Of a stretch of DNA of 64,000 bases, positions 22,990 through 32,602 are shown piece by piece. A model generated the notes under the pieces. That model was not told where the DNA came from. It saw only the letters and a program-made list of their open reading frames with translations, and made no database searches. Numbering within the stretch: position 1 is the first letter of the stretch; every line of letters begins with the position of its first letter. Location: assembly GCF_001482385.1 (NCBI RefSeq), contig NZ_CP013611.1, positions 2,914,001 to 2,978,000 on the forward strand, given 5' to 3'. Position numbers and translations under genes: made by a program. This DNA comes from Pseudoalteromonas rubra. Lineage in GTDB: Bacteria; Pseudomonadota; Gammaproteobacteria; Enterobacterales; Alteromonadaceae.

Positions 22990-24422
22990 GCCAGTTTTTT
23001 ACCCGCTACACCGAGTTGGGAGAGACTTATCTGGTCCCACAGCAGCCTTATCAGTTTGAGCAGGCTCAATTACTACTTACCAATCAGCCATTGTTAACTG
23101 AATTAGGCTTTGAGATCGATCAGCAAGCATTGCGTGACTACCTTGCAGGTGTATCTCAAGTCGGGCGCATTCAGCCAGTTGCAATGGCGTATTGCGGCCA
23201 TCAGTTTGGTCATTTTAACCCGCAACTTGGTGATGGACGAGCACACTTAATTGCGTCAATCGCCGCAGCGGATGGTCTCAACTATGATATGCACCTTAAA
23301 GGATCCGGCGCGACAGTCTTCTCGCGTGGGGGGGATGGCTTGTGTGCACTGGGCCCGGCTATCCGGGAGTACATCATGAGCCATGCAATGCAAGCATTGG
23401 GTGTACCAACGACCCACTGTCTGGCAGTCTTGTCCACTGGTCAACAGGTGATGCGTCAGACGCCAGAGCCCGGCGCTGTTGTATGTCGCATTGCCCGAAG
23501 TCATATCCGGGTTGGCACCTTTCAGTTGATGGCAATGAATAAGGATGTTTCGGCGATGAGTAAACTCGTCGAGTTATGTATCCGTGAATACTATAGTGAC
23601 ATTACGTCCAGTGGTGAAGCGCGTATCTTTGATTTCTTCACGCAAGTATGTCAGCGCCAGTGTGAACTTATTTTAAAATGGATGCAGGTTGGTTTCATTC
23701 ACGGGGTTATGAATACCGACAATACCCTGATAAATGGTGAGACGATTGACTATGGCCCCTGTGCGATGATGGAGTCTTTTTCATTCGATACGGTGTTTAG
23801 CTCTATTGATCGTCAAGGACGCTATGCCTTTGGTCAGCAACCGAACATTGCCAGCTGGAATTGTGGGCGTCTGGCGGAGTCTTTGATGGTGTTGATCGAG
23901 GATAAAGACGCGGCGCTGGAGTGCTTTTCAAGTATTCTAAGCCAGTTTGCTGAGAGCTTTAATGAGGGCTACCAAGTGATGTGGTCTAAAAAGCTTGGGA
24001 TAGGCACCTGGGAGGACTCAGATCAGGCATTACTGAGTGAGTTGTTATCGCTGATGCAGCAAAATAAACTGGATTACACCAACACGTTTGCTGCTCTGAC
24101 AAACGCATTACACGCCAGTCCGCTACCAACCTATCCGTTACCTGAAGTGTTAGCTGGCTGGGTGAGTAAGTGGCGAAAGCGGATTAGCGGACACAGTGCA
24201 GCTGAGGCACTGGCGCTGATGCAATCTGTAAATCCGGCGATTATTCCGCGTAATGATTTGGTGGAGCGATTTATTGCCCAGTTTAATGAAGGCACTCAGA
24301 GTGATGAGTTTACTGACTGGCTAACTGCGCTGAAGACTCCCTATACCTATCAAGCCTATCCTGTTCAATGGACGGCGACTATGGCACATGAACAAGCCTA
24401 CCAGACGTTTTGTGGAACGTAA
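22986..24422 (+). CDS. selO: SelO/YdiU family protein AMPylase
   Basis: A 478-residue protein, the same length as E. coli YdiU. Family blocks are clear: AYCGHQFGHFNPQLGDGRAH, LKGSGATVFSRGGDG, PAIREYIMSHAM, and a metal-binding loop in HGVMNTDNTLINGETIDYGPCA. SelO proteins are pseudokinases that bind ATP upside down and transfer AMP to Ser, Thr or Tyr of targets, linked to redox stress. In place of the common GDGRA the protein reads GDGLC. It is co-transcribed with the Tag-like gene before it and the ABC exporter three bases after it. Confidence 0.93.
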   Translation: MSQFFTRYTELGETYLVPQQPYQFEQAQLLLTNQPLLTELGFEIDQQALRDYLAGVSQVGRIQPVAMAYCGHQFGHFNPQLGDGRAHLIASIAAADGLNYDMHLKGSGATVFSRGGDGLCALGPAIREYIMSHAMQALGVPTTHCLAVLSTGQQVMRQTPEPGAVVCRIARSHIRVGTFQLMAMNKDVSAMSKLVELCIREYYSDITSSGEARIFDFFTQVCQRQCELILKWMQVGFIHGVMNTDNTLINGETIDYGPCAMMESFSFDTVFSSIDRQGRYAFGQQPNIASWNCGRLAESLMVLIEDKDAALECFSSILSQFAESFNEGYQVMWSKKLGIGTWEDSDQALLSELLSLMQQNKLDYTNTFAALTNALHASPLPTYPLPEVLAGWVSKWRKRISGHSAAEALALMQSVNPAIIPRNDLVERFIAQFNEGTQSDEFTDWLTALKTPYTYQAYPVQWTATMAHEQAYQTFCGT

Positions 24423-24425
24423 GCT

Positions 24426-26213
24426 ATGAGTGAGCAGAGCAACCAGGCATTGACCTGGCAGGAAATCAAGCGACAGATCCTGACACATAAAACCCCCTTG
24501 ATTTACGCACATCTGATTGCTTTTTGTGCCGCTCTGGTGAGCGTGCCCATTCCACTCATGATGCCTTTATTAGTGGATGAAGTGTTACTGGCACGCCCTG
24601 GTGCTGCAGTGGAGACCCTCAATCATATATTGCCTGCTCAGTGGCACGGCGCGACGGGTTATATTGTCTCTATCCTGATAGCGGTGGTGTGTATGCGCTT
24701 GGGGGCATTGGTGTTGGGTGTTGCGCAGTCACGTCAGTTTACAATCATAGGAAAGGACATTTCTTATCGGATCCGGGAAAGGCTGCTTGGCCATCTGGCA
24801 AAGGTGCAGCTCAAGGAATATGAAACTCAGGGCGCTGCGGCGATCAGTTCACGATGTATCACAGACATTGAGACGCTAGATGGCTTTATCAGCCAAACCT
24901 TGTCTCGTTTCTTGATAGGCATTTTGACGATAGTCGGGACGGCAGTGGTGCTGCTATGGATCGACTGGCTGTTGGGCTTGATCATTCTGACACTCAATCC
25001 TGCTGTGATTTATTTTTCCCGGCAATTCGGGAAGCGCGTTAAAGATTTGAAGAAGCGTCAGAATAATGCATTCGAGGCATTTCAGAGTGCACTGGTCGAT
25101 ACGTTAGACGCCATCGCTCAGCTCAAGGCAATGCGCCGCGAGCAAAGTTATTTCGATACGGTTGTGGGGGCAGCGAAATCGCTTCGTTACCACTCTGTAC
25201 AGTCACAGTGGAAAACAGATGCAGTCAATCGTCTCAGCTTCACCGTTTTCTTGTTGGGATTTGAAGTCTTCCGTGGCATCGCTATGCTGATGGTGGTTTT
25301 CTCTGACTTAACCGTAGGTCAGATATTCGCCGTATTTGGTTACTTGTGGTTTATGATGGGACCAGTACAAGAGATCCTGAGTATTCAGTATGCTTATTAT
25401 GGCGCGACCGCTGCGCTTCAGCGTCTGAATCAGGTGCTGGCATTCAGTACAGAGCCTCAACAGCCTGCGAACAGCGAGGTATTCAAACAACCGACGATCC
25501 GCATCGATTTTCGTCATGTTAGTTTTGCCTATCAAGATGGCTTGCCGGTACTCAATGATGTGTCTTTGAGCTTGCCCAGCGGTAAGAAAACAGCGTTAGT
25601 TGCGGTATCAGGCGGTGGTAAGTCGACCGTTGTGCAGTTGCTGCTTGGGTTATATCAGAAGCAGTCCGGTGATATTTTGATTAATGACGTGCCTGCCGAA
25701 GAGGTTGGTTTTCATGCCATTCGGGAGCACGTCGTGACTGTGCTTCAGCAGCCCATTCTATTTAATGCCAGCATTCGGGAAAATCTGGCCATGGGTAAAG
25801 CCTGTGATGATGAGTTGTTATGGCATGCGTTAAAGGTGGCGGAACTGGCTGACACTGTCACTGACATGCCTCAACAGCTCGATACTGTGGTGGGTCGTAA
25901 TGGGGTGAGACTGTCGGGCGGACAAAAGCAACGCCTGGCTATTGCCCGTATGGTTGCCGCGGATCCAAAAGTGGTTGTGCTGGATGAAGCCACGTCTGCG
26001 CTGGATGTGGAAACTGAGGCCAAAATACATCGTAATTTGAATACTTTCTTATCAGGCAGGACGACTCTCATCATTGCTCATCGACTGAGTGCAATTCGTC
26101 AGGCGGATCAAATATATGTACTGGATGATGGCGTTGTGAGCCAGGCTGGAGACCATCATAGCCTGGTTGCGGAGCAGGGGTTATATCGGGTGCTATTTGG
26201 TCATCAGAGCTGA
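24426..26213 (+). CDS. ABC exporter half-transporter (fused membrane and ATPase domains)
   Basis: A 595-residue protein. The N-terminal exporter membrane domain has about six helices (e.g. YIVSILIAVVCMRLGALVLGV, LIGILTIVGTAVVLLWI). The ATPase domain begins near residue 360: Walker A region ALVAVSGGGKST, Q-loop LQQP, signature LSGGQKQRLAIAR, Walker B VVVLDEATSALD and H-loop AHRLS. The first P-loop Gly of the usual GPSGSGKST is Ala here. As a half-transporter it should act as a dimer, exporting a lipid, peptide or drug. It starts three bases after the SelO stop, so it is the last gene of the Tag-SelO-ABC operon. Substrate unknown. Confidence 0.9.
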   Translation: MSEQSNQALTWQEIKRQILTHKTPLIYAHLIAFCAALVSVPIPLMMPLLVDEVLLARPGAAVETLNHILPAQWHGATGYIVSILIAVVCMRLGALVLGVAQSRQFTIIGKDISYRIRERLLGHLAKVQLKEYETQGAAAISSRCITDIETLDGFISQTLSRFLIGILTIVGTAVVLLWIDWLLGLIILTLNPAVIYFSRQFGKRVKDLKKRQNNAFEAFQSALVDTLDAIAQLKAMRREQSYFDTVVGAAKSLRYHSVQSQWKTDAVNRLSFTVFLLGFEVFRGIAMLMVVFSDLTVGQIFAVFGYLWFMMGPVQEILSIQYAYYGATAALQRLNQVLAFSTEPQQPANSEVFKQPTIRIDFRHVSFAYQDGLPVLNDVSLSLPSGKKTALVAVSGGGKSTVVQLLLGLYQKQSGDILINDVPAEEVGFHAIREHVVTVLQQPILFNASIRENLAMGKACDDELLWHALKVAELADTVTDMPQQLDTVVGRNGVRLSGGQKQRLAIARMVAADPKVVVLDEATSALDVETEAKIHRNLNTFLSGRTTLIIAHRLSAIRQADQIYVLDDGVVSQAGDHHSLVAEQGLYRVLFGHQS

Positions 26214-26240
26214 ATGTAAAATTAACAAAAAATTCCTATT

Positions 26241-26270
26241 TTGTGTTAAGTAAATATTAAGACATAATCT
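26241..26270 (+). promoter_or_regulatory. candidate promoter of the OmpA-like gene
   Basis: TTGTGT (26241-26246), a 16-base spacer, then CATAAT (26263-26268) in a very A/T-rich gap. It is a pattern match only. Confidence 0.4.
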
Positions 26271-26321
26271 ACTATTATTACTGCAAATATCAGATTGCAT
26301 TATTATTTTAGAGAGGGAAGG

Positions 26322-27371
26322 ATGATGAAACTACGAATGCTAAGCGTTGTTGTAACAGCTTTGATGGCAACCAGTGCGTATGCGGATGACCACCAAGAAG
26401 GCGTTTATTTGGGCGTTTTTGGTGACTACTATAAGGCTGATTGGGAAAACAGCCGGGATGCAGCTGGCGTCACCGTTGATGATTCAATGGGGTGGGGTGC
26501 CGAGCTGGGATATCGTTTTAGCAAATATTGGAGTGCTCGTCTTGAGTATGCTGACATGGACTTTGATTTATCAGGGTTACGTAGCGACTCTGCAGACGGT
26601 GATAGAATTGGTATTGATGGCCTTTACCACTTTAATGGTGGCCCTTTCTATGCACTATTTGGTCTGAAATCGATCGATGTGTTGGACAATAATACCTTTG
26701 CCAATGTAGGCGCAGGTTATCGTCATCACTTCAGCGACAACTTTGCTGCTAACTTTGAAACGGCTATTTATCAGGGGATTGACCGGGGTTACACCGATGT
26801 GGGTGCAAAGCTTGGTATTAACTACTTCTTTGGTGGTGTGAGTAGCAGCAAACCTGTTGAACCTGCACCGGCGCCGCAACCTGAGCCTGTTGTAGCTGCG
26901 CCTGTTGATACGGACAAAGATGGCATTTATGACATGGATGACCAGTGTGCCAATACACCAATGAGTGATGCAGTTGATGCACAAGGGTGTACTCTGTACG
27001 AAGATAAAGAGGTGACTGTCAGCCTGTTGGTACGTTTCCCGAACAATAACTCAAGCGTATCACAGCAGTATCTTAATGATATTCAAGCTGTTGTAAGCTT
27101 CCTGAAGGAGCACCCAGAAACCACAGTGGTACTTGAAGGGCATACTTCTGCTGTGGGTAAAGCCGACTATAACAAATGGTTGTCTAAGAAGCGTGCCGAT
27201 GCTGTTGCAAAACAACTTGTCGAGAAAGGCATTGATGAAATGCGCATCACAACAGTGGGTTACGGTGAAGAACGTCTGAAAAATACCGATGACTCCGCGC
27301 AAGCGCACGCTGAAAACCGTCGTGTTGAAGCAAAAGTAAAATCTGTCGAGCGTGTTAAAGTAAAGCGCTAA
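26322..27371 (+). CDS. OmpA-family outer-membrane protein
   Basis: A 349-residue protein starting at the first of two ATG codons after a GAGGGAAGG ribosome site. The signal peptide ends at SAYA-DDHQ. Residues 25-172 form an eight-stranded barrel domain (alternating aromatic strands, e.g. YRFSKYWSARLEYADM). A Pro-rich linker follows, then a calcium-binding type-3 thrombospondin-like motif (DTDKDGIYDMDDQ, about 196-208), then an OmpA C-terminal peptidoglycan-binding domain. In that domain the Asp that binds diaminopimelate in other OmpA proteins (GHTD) is Ser276 (LEGHTSAVG), while the partner Arg291 (SKKRADAV) is kept. It probably tethers outer membrane to wall. Confidence 0.9.
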   Translation: MMKLRMLSVVVTALMATSAYADDHQEGVYLGVFGDYYKADWENSRDAAGVTVDDSMGWGAELGYRFSKYWSARLEYADMDFDLSGLRSDSADGDRIGIDGLYHFNGGPFYALFGLKSIDVLDNNTFANVGAGYRHHFSDNFAANFETAIYQGIDRGYTDVGAKLGINYFFGGVSSSKPVEPAPAPQPEPVVAAPVDTDKDGIYDMDDQCANTPMSDAVDAQGCTLYEDKEVTVSLLVRFPNNNSSVSQQYLNDIQAVVSFLKEHPETTVVLEGHTSAVGKADYNKWLSKKRADAVAKQLVEKGIDEMRITTVGYGEERLKNTDDSAQAHAENRRVEAKVKSVERVKVKR

Positions 27372-27390
27372 TCCCTGTTTATTCTGCTCT

Positions 27391-27415
27391 GGCCCGGAAT
27401 TATCCGGGCCTTTTT
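27391..27415 (+). terminator. intrinsic terminator of the OmpA-like gene
   Basis: GGCCCGGA and TCCGGGCC form an eight-base perfect stem with an ATTA loop, followed by TTTTT. Confidence 0.93.
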
Positions 27416-27575
27416 GTCTCTTTTCCTTGCTTTAAGCCATTCATGTAAACGTTGTTTTAAACTCTGTGTATTCACAGAGGTTATAATCAATATAAGACGG
27501 CAAAGTGGCCGTTTGATTTTCATCTATACTCTAAGACCTTATAATAAATCATCATATTTTACATATAAGCAATTT

Positions 27576-27600
27576 TTTTTAGGGTTTTTAACCCTAAAAA
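27576..27600 (+). other. 11-base perfect inverted repeat in the acnB leader
   Basis: TTTTTAGGGTT and AACCCTAAAAA flank a TTT loop, ending 36 bases before the acnB start. No T run follows, so it is not a terminator. A possible -10 element (TATAAT, 27482-27487) lies upstream, so the hairpin would be in the mRNA leader. Role unknown. Confidence 0.6.
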
Positions 27601-27636
27601 TTAATTACCTGTTCACGTCACCAAGAGGGCATAATT

Positions 27637-30234
27637 GTGCTTCAAGAATATCGTAACCATGTTGAGGAGCGCGCAGCGCAAGGGATTGTTCCCAAACCGC
27701 TGGATGCGCAGCAAACCGCAGAACTGATCGAATTATTGAAAACGCCACCAGCAGGTGAAGAAGAGTTCATCGTCGATCTGTTTATCAATCGTGTACCACC
27801 CGGTGTGGATGATGCAGCCTACGTTAAAGCGGGCTTTTTAGCGGCAGTTACACAAGGCAAAACGACCTCTCCCCTAATCTCTAAAGCTTATGCCGCAGAA
27901 CTGCTGGGCACTATGTTGGGTGGTTACAACATTGAGCCGATGATTGAATTGCTGGACGACGCAACATTAGCGCCTATCGCGGTGAAAGGCTTATCACACA
28001 CCTTGCTCATGTTCGATGCCTTCTATGATGTTGAGGAAAAAGCCAAAGCAGGTAATGCATTTGCTAAGCAGGTCATTGAATCCTGGGCAAACGCCGAGTG
28101 GTTCCTGGAAAAGCCAGCAGTCGCAGATAAAATCTCTGTGACGGTCTTTAAGGTGACGGGCGAAACCAATACGGATGATCTATCTCCGGCACCGGATGCC
28201 TGGTCACGACCCGATATTCCGCTGCATGCGCTGGCTATGCTGAAAAATGAGCGGGATGGTATTACGCCTGACAGAGCGGGCGAAATTGGTCCGGTCACCC
28301 AATTAGAAGTGCTGAAGCAAAAAGGCTTGCCGCTAGCCTATGTCGGTGACGTTGTTGGAACTGGTTCTTCGCGTAAATCAGCAACTAACTCTGTGCTATG
28401 GTTTATGGGAGACGATATTCCGTTTGTGCCAAATAAGCGAGTGGGTGGTGTGTGCCTCGGTGGCAAGATTGCGCCTATTTTCTTCAACACCATGGAAGAT
28501 TCGGGCGCTTTACCTATTGAGCTGCCAGTTGATGATCTGAACATGGGTGACCAGATTGATATCTACCCATACGAAGGGGTCGTTAAGCGCCATGGTAGCG
28601 ATGAAGTGATCACCACATTTAGTTTGAAGTCAGAGGTGATCCTGGATGAAGTACGTGCCGGTGGCCGTATTCCTTTGATCATTGGCCGTGGGCTGACTGA
28701 CAAAGCTCGGCATGCGCTGGGATTGCACCAGGAAGATATTTTCTGTAAACCTAAATTGGTCGAGGACTCAGGTAAAGGGTTCACATTGGCGCAGAAAATG
28801 GTTGGTCGAGCCTGCAATATGCCAGGGGTACGCCCCGGTCAGTATTGTGAGCCAACAATGACGACTGTGGGCTCGCAGGATACCACAGGACCAATGACAC
28901 GAGATGAATTGAAAGATCTGGCATGTCTGGGCTTTTCGGCGGATCTGACTATGCAGTCATTCTGTCATACCTCGGCTTATCCTAAGCCTATTGATGTGAA
29001 TACCCACCATACTCTGCCGGATTTCATCATGAATCGCGGTGGTGTATCGCTGCGTCCTGGTGATGGTGTGATCCACTCATGGCTGAATCGCATGTTGCTG
29101 CCAGATACTGTGGGGACAGGTGGTGACTCCCATACCCGCTTCCCATTGGGAATTTCATTCCCGGCCGGATCGGGTGCCGTGGCATTCGCAGCAGCAACCG
29201 GTGTGATGCCACTGGATATGCCAGAATCCGTATTGGTGAGGTTTAAAGGTGAGATGCAACCCGGGATCACGTTACGCGACCTGGTTCATGCGATCCCCTA
29301 CTATGCGATTAAGCAAGGCTTACTCACGGTCGAAAAGAAAGGCAAGATCAACGAGTTCTCTGGCCGTATTCTTGAAATTGAAGGGGTTGAGCACCTGACC
29401 GTAGAGCAGGCATTTGAATTGTCCGATGCTTCGGCTGAGCGCTCGGCTGCGGGTTGTACGGTTAAGTTATCCCAGGAGTCGATTGAAGAGTACCTGAATT
29501 CCAATATTGTCATGCTGAAGTGGATGATTTCTGAGGGGTATGGTGATGTCCGTACCATCGAGCGCCGTATCACCAAGATGGAAGCATGGTTGGCGGAACC
29601 TGAGCTGATGGTGGCAGATGCCGATGCAGAATATGCGCACACTATTGAGATTGATTTGGCTGAAATTAAAGAGCCTATTCTGTGTGCGCCAAACGATCCG
29701 GATGATGCGCGTCTGTTGTCCGAGGTAAGCGGTGAAACAATTGATGAGGTGTTTATCGGTTCTTGCATGACCAACATAGGTCACTTCAGGGCCGCAGGTA
29801 AACTGCTCGACAATTTTGGTGCCCGGTTACCCACACAGCTTTGGGTTGCACCGCCGACTAAAATGGACAGAGATCAACTAACAGACGAAGGGTATTACGG
29901 TATTTACGGCCGTGTTGGCGCGCGTATTGAAACGCCGGGATGTTCTTTGTGTATGGGTAACCAGGCTCGGGTCGCGGACAAAGCAACCGTGGTTTCGACC
30001 TCTACACGTAATTTCCCTAACCGTTTAGGGACCGGTGCCAATGTTTACCTGGCTTCGGCAGAGCTTGCTGCGGTTGCGGCAATTTTGGGTAAGCTGCCAA
30101 CCCCGGCGGAGTATCAACAATACGCAGAGCGGATCAACGCCACAGCTGCGGATACCTACCGCTATCTGAATTTCCACAAAATGCCTCAGTACACTAAAAA
30201 AGCGGATGATGTGATTATTCAGCAGGCCGTTTAA
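27637..30234 (+). CDS. acnB: aconitate hydratase B
   Basis: An 865-residue protein starting at GTG with AGAGGG upstream. The N-terminus ([20 protein letters not shown]) closely follows E. coli AcnB. Domain order is the HEAT-like region, the swivel domain (about residues 165-370) and then the catalytic domains. The [4Fe-4S] ligand cysteines are in [10 protein letters not shown] and in [11 protein letters not shown]. The enzyme interconverts citrate and isocitrate in the TCA cycle. AcnB proteins that lose their cluster can bind mRNA, and the hairpin in the leader could be relevant, though that is speculation. Monocistronic. Confidence 0.98.
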   Translation: MLQEYRNHVEERAAQGIVPKPLDAQQTAELIELLKTPPAGEEEFIVDLFINRVPPGVDDAAYVKAGFLAAVTQGKTTSPLISKAYAAELLGTMLGGYNIEPMIELLDDATLAPIAVKGLSHTLLMFDAFYDVEEKAKAGNAFAKQVIESWANAEWFLEKPAVADKISVTVFKVTGETNTDDLSPAPDAWSRPDIPLHALAMLKNERDGITPDRAGEIGPVTQLEVLKQKGLPLAYVGDVVGTGSSRKSATNSVLWFMGDDIPFVPNKRVGGVCLGGKIAPIFFNTMEDSGALPIELPVDDLNMGDQIDIYPYEGVVKRHGSDEVITTFSLKSEVILDEVRAGGRIPLIIGRGLTDKARHALGLHQEDIFCKPKLVEDSGKGFTLAQKMVGRACNMPGVRPGQYCEPTMTTVGSQDTTGPMTRDELKDLACLGFSADLTMQSFCHTSAYPKPIDVNTHHTLPDFIMNRGGVSLRPGDGVIHSWLNRMLLPDTVGTGGDSHTRFPLGISFPAGSGAVAFAAATGVMPLDMPESVLVRFKGEMQPGITLRDLVHAIPYYAIKQGLLTVEKKGKINEFSGRILEIEGVEHLTVEQAFELSDASAERSAAGCTVKLSQESIEEYLNSNIVMLKWMISEGYGDVRTIERRITKMEAWLAEPELMVADADAEYAHTIEIDLAEIKEPILCAPNDPDDARLLSEVSGETIDEVFIGSCMTNIGHFRAAGKLLDNFGARLPTQLWVAPPTKMDRDQLTDEGYYGIYGRVGARIETPGCSLCMGNQARVADKATVVSTSTRNFPNRLGTGANVYLASAELAAVAAILGKLPTPAEYQQYAERINATAADTYRYLNFHKMPQYTKKADDVIIQQAV

Positions 30235-30251
30235 TCAGCGCCCGATTCTTC

Positions 30252-30283
30252 AAGCCGGTACAGCTAACGTACTGGCTTGTTTA
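30252..30283 (+). terminator. probable terminator of acnB
   Basis: AAGCCGGTAC and GTACTGGCTT pair (one G-U) around AGCTAAC, 17 bases after the stop, followed by a weak GTTTA. Confidence 0.6.
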
Positions 30284-30403
30284 CGAACTTTGGTCTGGCT
30301 AGTAGAAAATCGTACCCAGTTAATAGTCTTTTCTGCATGATTTTTATGAGACCTTTTATTTTTTAATCGTCTTTTTACCTTTTATTGGGCGTGTGTTAAC
30401 CAC

Positions 30404-30431
30404 TTGACTATCAATCCAATTGATTTAAAAT
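30404..30431 (+). promoter_or_regulatory. candidate promoter for the outer-membrane barrel/lipoprotein pair
   Basis: TTGACT (30404-30409), a 16-base spacer and TAAAAT (30426-30431), about 87 bases before the start codon. Pattern match only. Confidence 0.5.
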
Positions 30432-30517
30432 TGTTCATAAATGTAAGAAGCTGTAACCAAGGAGTGGTGAGTCAGTCCTTGTGTTGCTTTCTTCCCTCTC
30501 TGCGCAAGGTTTAACTT

Positions 30518-31498
30518 ATGAAAAAATTGCTCATTATGGCGTGCTGTGTGATGACTGGCACGGCTGTAGCTGCACCTAATCCCTCTTTTAGTGAAATTCG
30601 CCTCGGTTTCGAATCAATCGATTACAGCGAAGCGCTCAATGATTTGAGTGGGTTGGGCAGTTTGTCCCAGGATGCAAAGGTACGCAACCCAACGATCCGA
30701 CAACTTTCCTACTCAGGTATCAACGATGACTGGGGTATTTATATTGGCAGTGCTGCAACCATTTACTCAGGCCTAGATACAGAAACTTGGTATGTGAATG
30801 GGTTTACCGACCCGAATGATAGCTCAGTGACACATAATTTTGGGGCTGTACAGCATAACGATTTTAAAGCGAAGTCAAATGAGATTGCAATGAGTGCCGC
30901 CTATAACATGACGCGCGCGTTGCAGGTCACTTTTGGTGGTCGGGTATTTACGACCAGCTTTACTCGCTCAGACTTTCGATTTGCACAACCTGGAGCAGAG
31001 CAGTTTGATCAGGTATTGCAGTCGGCACCTCGCGGCGAAAATGACCCGGTTGCGCGATTTAACCTGCCTGGACAGAACGCAACAGGGGCAGGAGCGTTAG
31101 AGGGTTTACCTGGCAATTTACAGTCTGTGATTTCAACAACGGAAGATCAGATGAGCATTATTGCCGCAGCAGGTGTTCGCTACGACAGTAAGTTACAGGA
31201 TGCCTTTAGTGACTTCAGCTGGTATGCCGATGCGGAAGTCACCGTGCCTGTGTACACTCGCGTGCAAAATACCCGAACCATAGAAAGCTCACTGAGCGAA
31301 ACCTTTAACGGCTGGGGCCTTCAGGCTCGCGCTGGTGTGCGTTATCAGGTTTTTAAAACCATTGCAGTTATGGCAGGTGTGGATGCAGTGTACAAAGAGC
31401 GTGACAGCATCTCAATATCTGATGGTGTTCGTCGTACCGTTCCGGATACTGAGTATACAAATCTGTCTTTTTCAGCCGGGATCCAATGGAGTTATTAA
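30518..31498 (+). CDS. predicted outer-membrane beta-barrel protein, unknown family
   Basis: A 326-residue protein. The signal peptide (KKLLIMACCVMTGTAVA-APN) is clear. The mature part has repeated alternating hydrophobic/aromatic strands (DDWGIYIGSAATIYSG, NEIAMSAAYNMTRALQVTFGG, GLQARAGVRYQVFKTIAVMAG). It ends in the aromatic signature FSAGIQWSY typical of proteins inserted by the BAM complex. No named family is recognised. Its TAA stop overlaps the ATG of the next gene (TAATG), so barrel and lipoprotein are made together and probably work together. Confidence 0.78.
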   Translation: MKKLLIMACCVMTGTAVAAPNPSFSEIRLGFESIDYSEALNDLSGLGSLSQDAKVRNPTIRQLSYSGINDDWGIYIGSAATIYSGLDTETWYVNGFTDPNDSSVTHNFGAVQHNDFKAKSNEIAMSAAYNMTRALQVTFGGRVFTTSFTRSDFRFAQPGAEQFDQVLQSAPRGENDPVARFNLPGQNATGAGALEGLPGNLQSVISTTEDQMSIIAAAGVRYDSKLQDAFSDFSWYADAEVTVPVYTRVQNTRTIESSLSETFNGWGLQARAGVRYQVFKTIAVMAGVDAVYKERDSISISDGVRRTVPDTEYTNLSFSAGIQWSY

Positions 31499-32478
31499 TG
31501 TACAAACAAAGCAGTATCGCCTTATTACTGGCAGTAACCTTACTAGGCGGGTGTAAAACGCTGGATTCAGTGAGTAATATTGTCAGTAGTGATAAGGCAA
31601 CCCCGGAGCAGATCCAGGCGGCGTACAGTAAAGCTGAGGCCGCTTATCAGGAAGCTCAGCAGGCAATGTCGTTGTCTGCTGAAGAGGCGTTAGCAGACTA
31701 TGATATCGAGCGAACATCTGATGCCAACAAGTTATGGCAGTCCCTGCAGAAAGACTTTGCGGAGTTACAGGCTAACCCTGCGGAGTCACTGGAAAGTGCT
31801 TCATTGTTCTCTTCTGATACGAAAGCGGATGAGGTGATGGAAGGCAGCCAGGAAATTGTTGCGCTTATTTCCGCGGCGCACAGCGCTAAGCAAGCGATCA
31901 TCAGTGTACTTGAACCAATTCGCTCTCACTTTGCCGTACTGGATAAGCTGGAGACGCAAACGCATTTCGAAAGCCGTTATGAGCGCCTGGGTGAGCAGCA
32001 TGACAGACTTAAGCGCATGCTGGTGGAGGGTAAGCAGCCACAGGTGGAGGAGTACCTGCCGGAATTGCAATCACAACTTCATACTCTGGAACAGGACGCC
32101 GCTGAGCACTATTTTCTGGGTCAAGTACTGGATAAAGTTCGTACACTGGCAAACTCAGAAAAAGCAGACAGGTTACCAAGGGTCTACCTGGACGTGAAAA
32201 CACTGACCGAGTCGACTCAGGGTTTTATTCGCCAAAACGTGCGTGCGTACGATGACATCAAAGGTCAGGTCAAGCTGACTGAGTTACAGATCCAGAGAAT
32301 AGACCAATTGTTCAATGAGTATCTGAAGAGAAAGGCCGCCGTGGATGACAAGCAAATTGAAGCGCCACTGTTAGAGCTGGAAAGCCAGTTATTCAACATG
32401 ACGCAAAAAGCAGGATTAGGTGATCTACGCCATCTTAGCTTTAGTGAGCAACTGGAGGCAATTAGTAGCAAGTTGTAG
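31498..32478 (+). CDS. coiled-coil lipoprotein coupled to the barrel gene
   Basis: A 326-residue protein. The start is the ATG overlapping the upstream stop (GGAG seven bases before it). The lipobox LLGGC at about residue 18-22 marks a lipoprotein; residue +2 is Lys, not Asp, so outer-membrane sorting is expected. The rest is Glu/Gln/Ala/Lys-rich with heptad-like helices (AAYSKAEAAYQEAQQAM, AHSAKQAIISVLEPIRSHF, QLEAISSKL), predicting long helices or coiled coil. No named family is recognised. A plausible role is a periplasmic partner of the barrel protein. Confidence 0.78.
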   Translation: MYKQSSIALLLAVTLLGGCKTLDSVSNIVSSDKATPEQIQAAYSKAEAAYQEAQQAMSLSAEEALADYDIERTSDANKLWQSLQKDFAELQANPAESLESASLFSSDTKADEVMEGSQEIVALISAAHSAKQAIISVLEPIRSHFAVLDKLETQTHFESRYERLGEQHDRLKRMLVEGKQPQVEEYLPELQSQLHTLEQDAAEHYFLGQVLDKVRTLANSEKADRLPRVYLDVKTLTESTQGFIRQNVRAYDDIKGQVKLTELQIQRIDQLFNEYLKRKAAVDDKQIEAPLLELESQLFNMTQKAGLGDLRHLSFSEQLEAISSKL

Positions 32479-32495
32479 TAACCAGCCTATTATGT

Positions 32496-32519
32496 GCTCC
32501 GGCAAGTGGTTGCCGGAGC
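32496..32519 (+). terminator. hairpin after the lipoprotein gene, terminator-like
   Basis: GCTCCGGCAA and TTGCCGGAGC form a ten-base perfect stem with a GTGG loop. The following CTGTTC is a poor T tract, so it may attenuate or stabilise rather than fully terminate. Confidence 0.55.
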
Positions 32520-32561
32520 CTGTTCAACAAAAAACTAAAAGTTCTTAATGAGGGCATCGAC

Positions 32562-32602
32562 CTCAATCGGGAAGACAATATAAACTCAATAGGGAATACA
32601 AT
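32562..32602 (+). repeat. tandem near-duplicate of the LRR-gene ribosome site
   Basis: CTCAATCGGGAAGACAAT (32562) and CTCAATAGGGAATACAAT (32585) differ at two of 18 positions and are 23 bases apart. The second leads straight into the ATG at 32601; the first ends in ATA, not ATG. Confidence 0.65.

Noticed and set aside
27576-27600. Considered as an intrinsic terminator or attenuator
   Set aside because: No T tract follows on either strand, and it precedes the gene rather than follows one.
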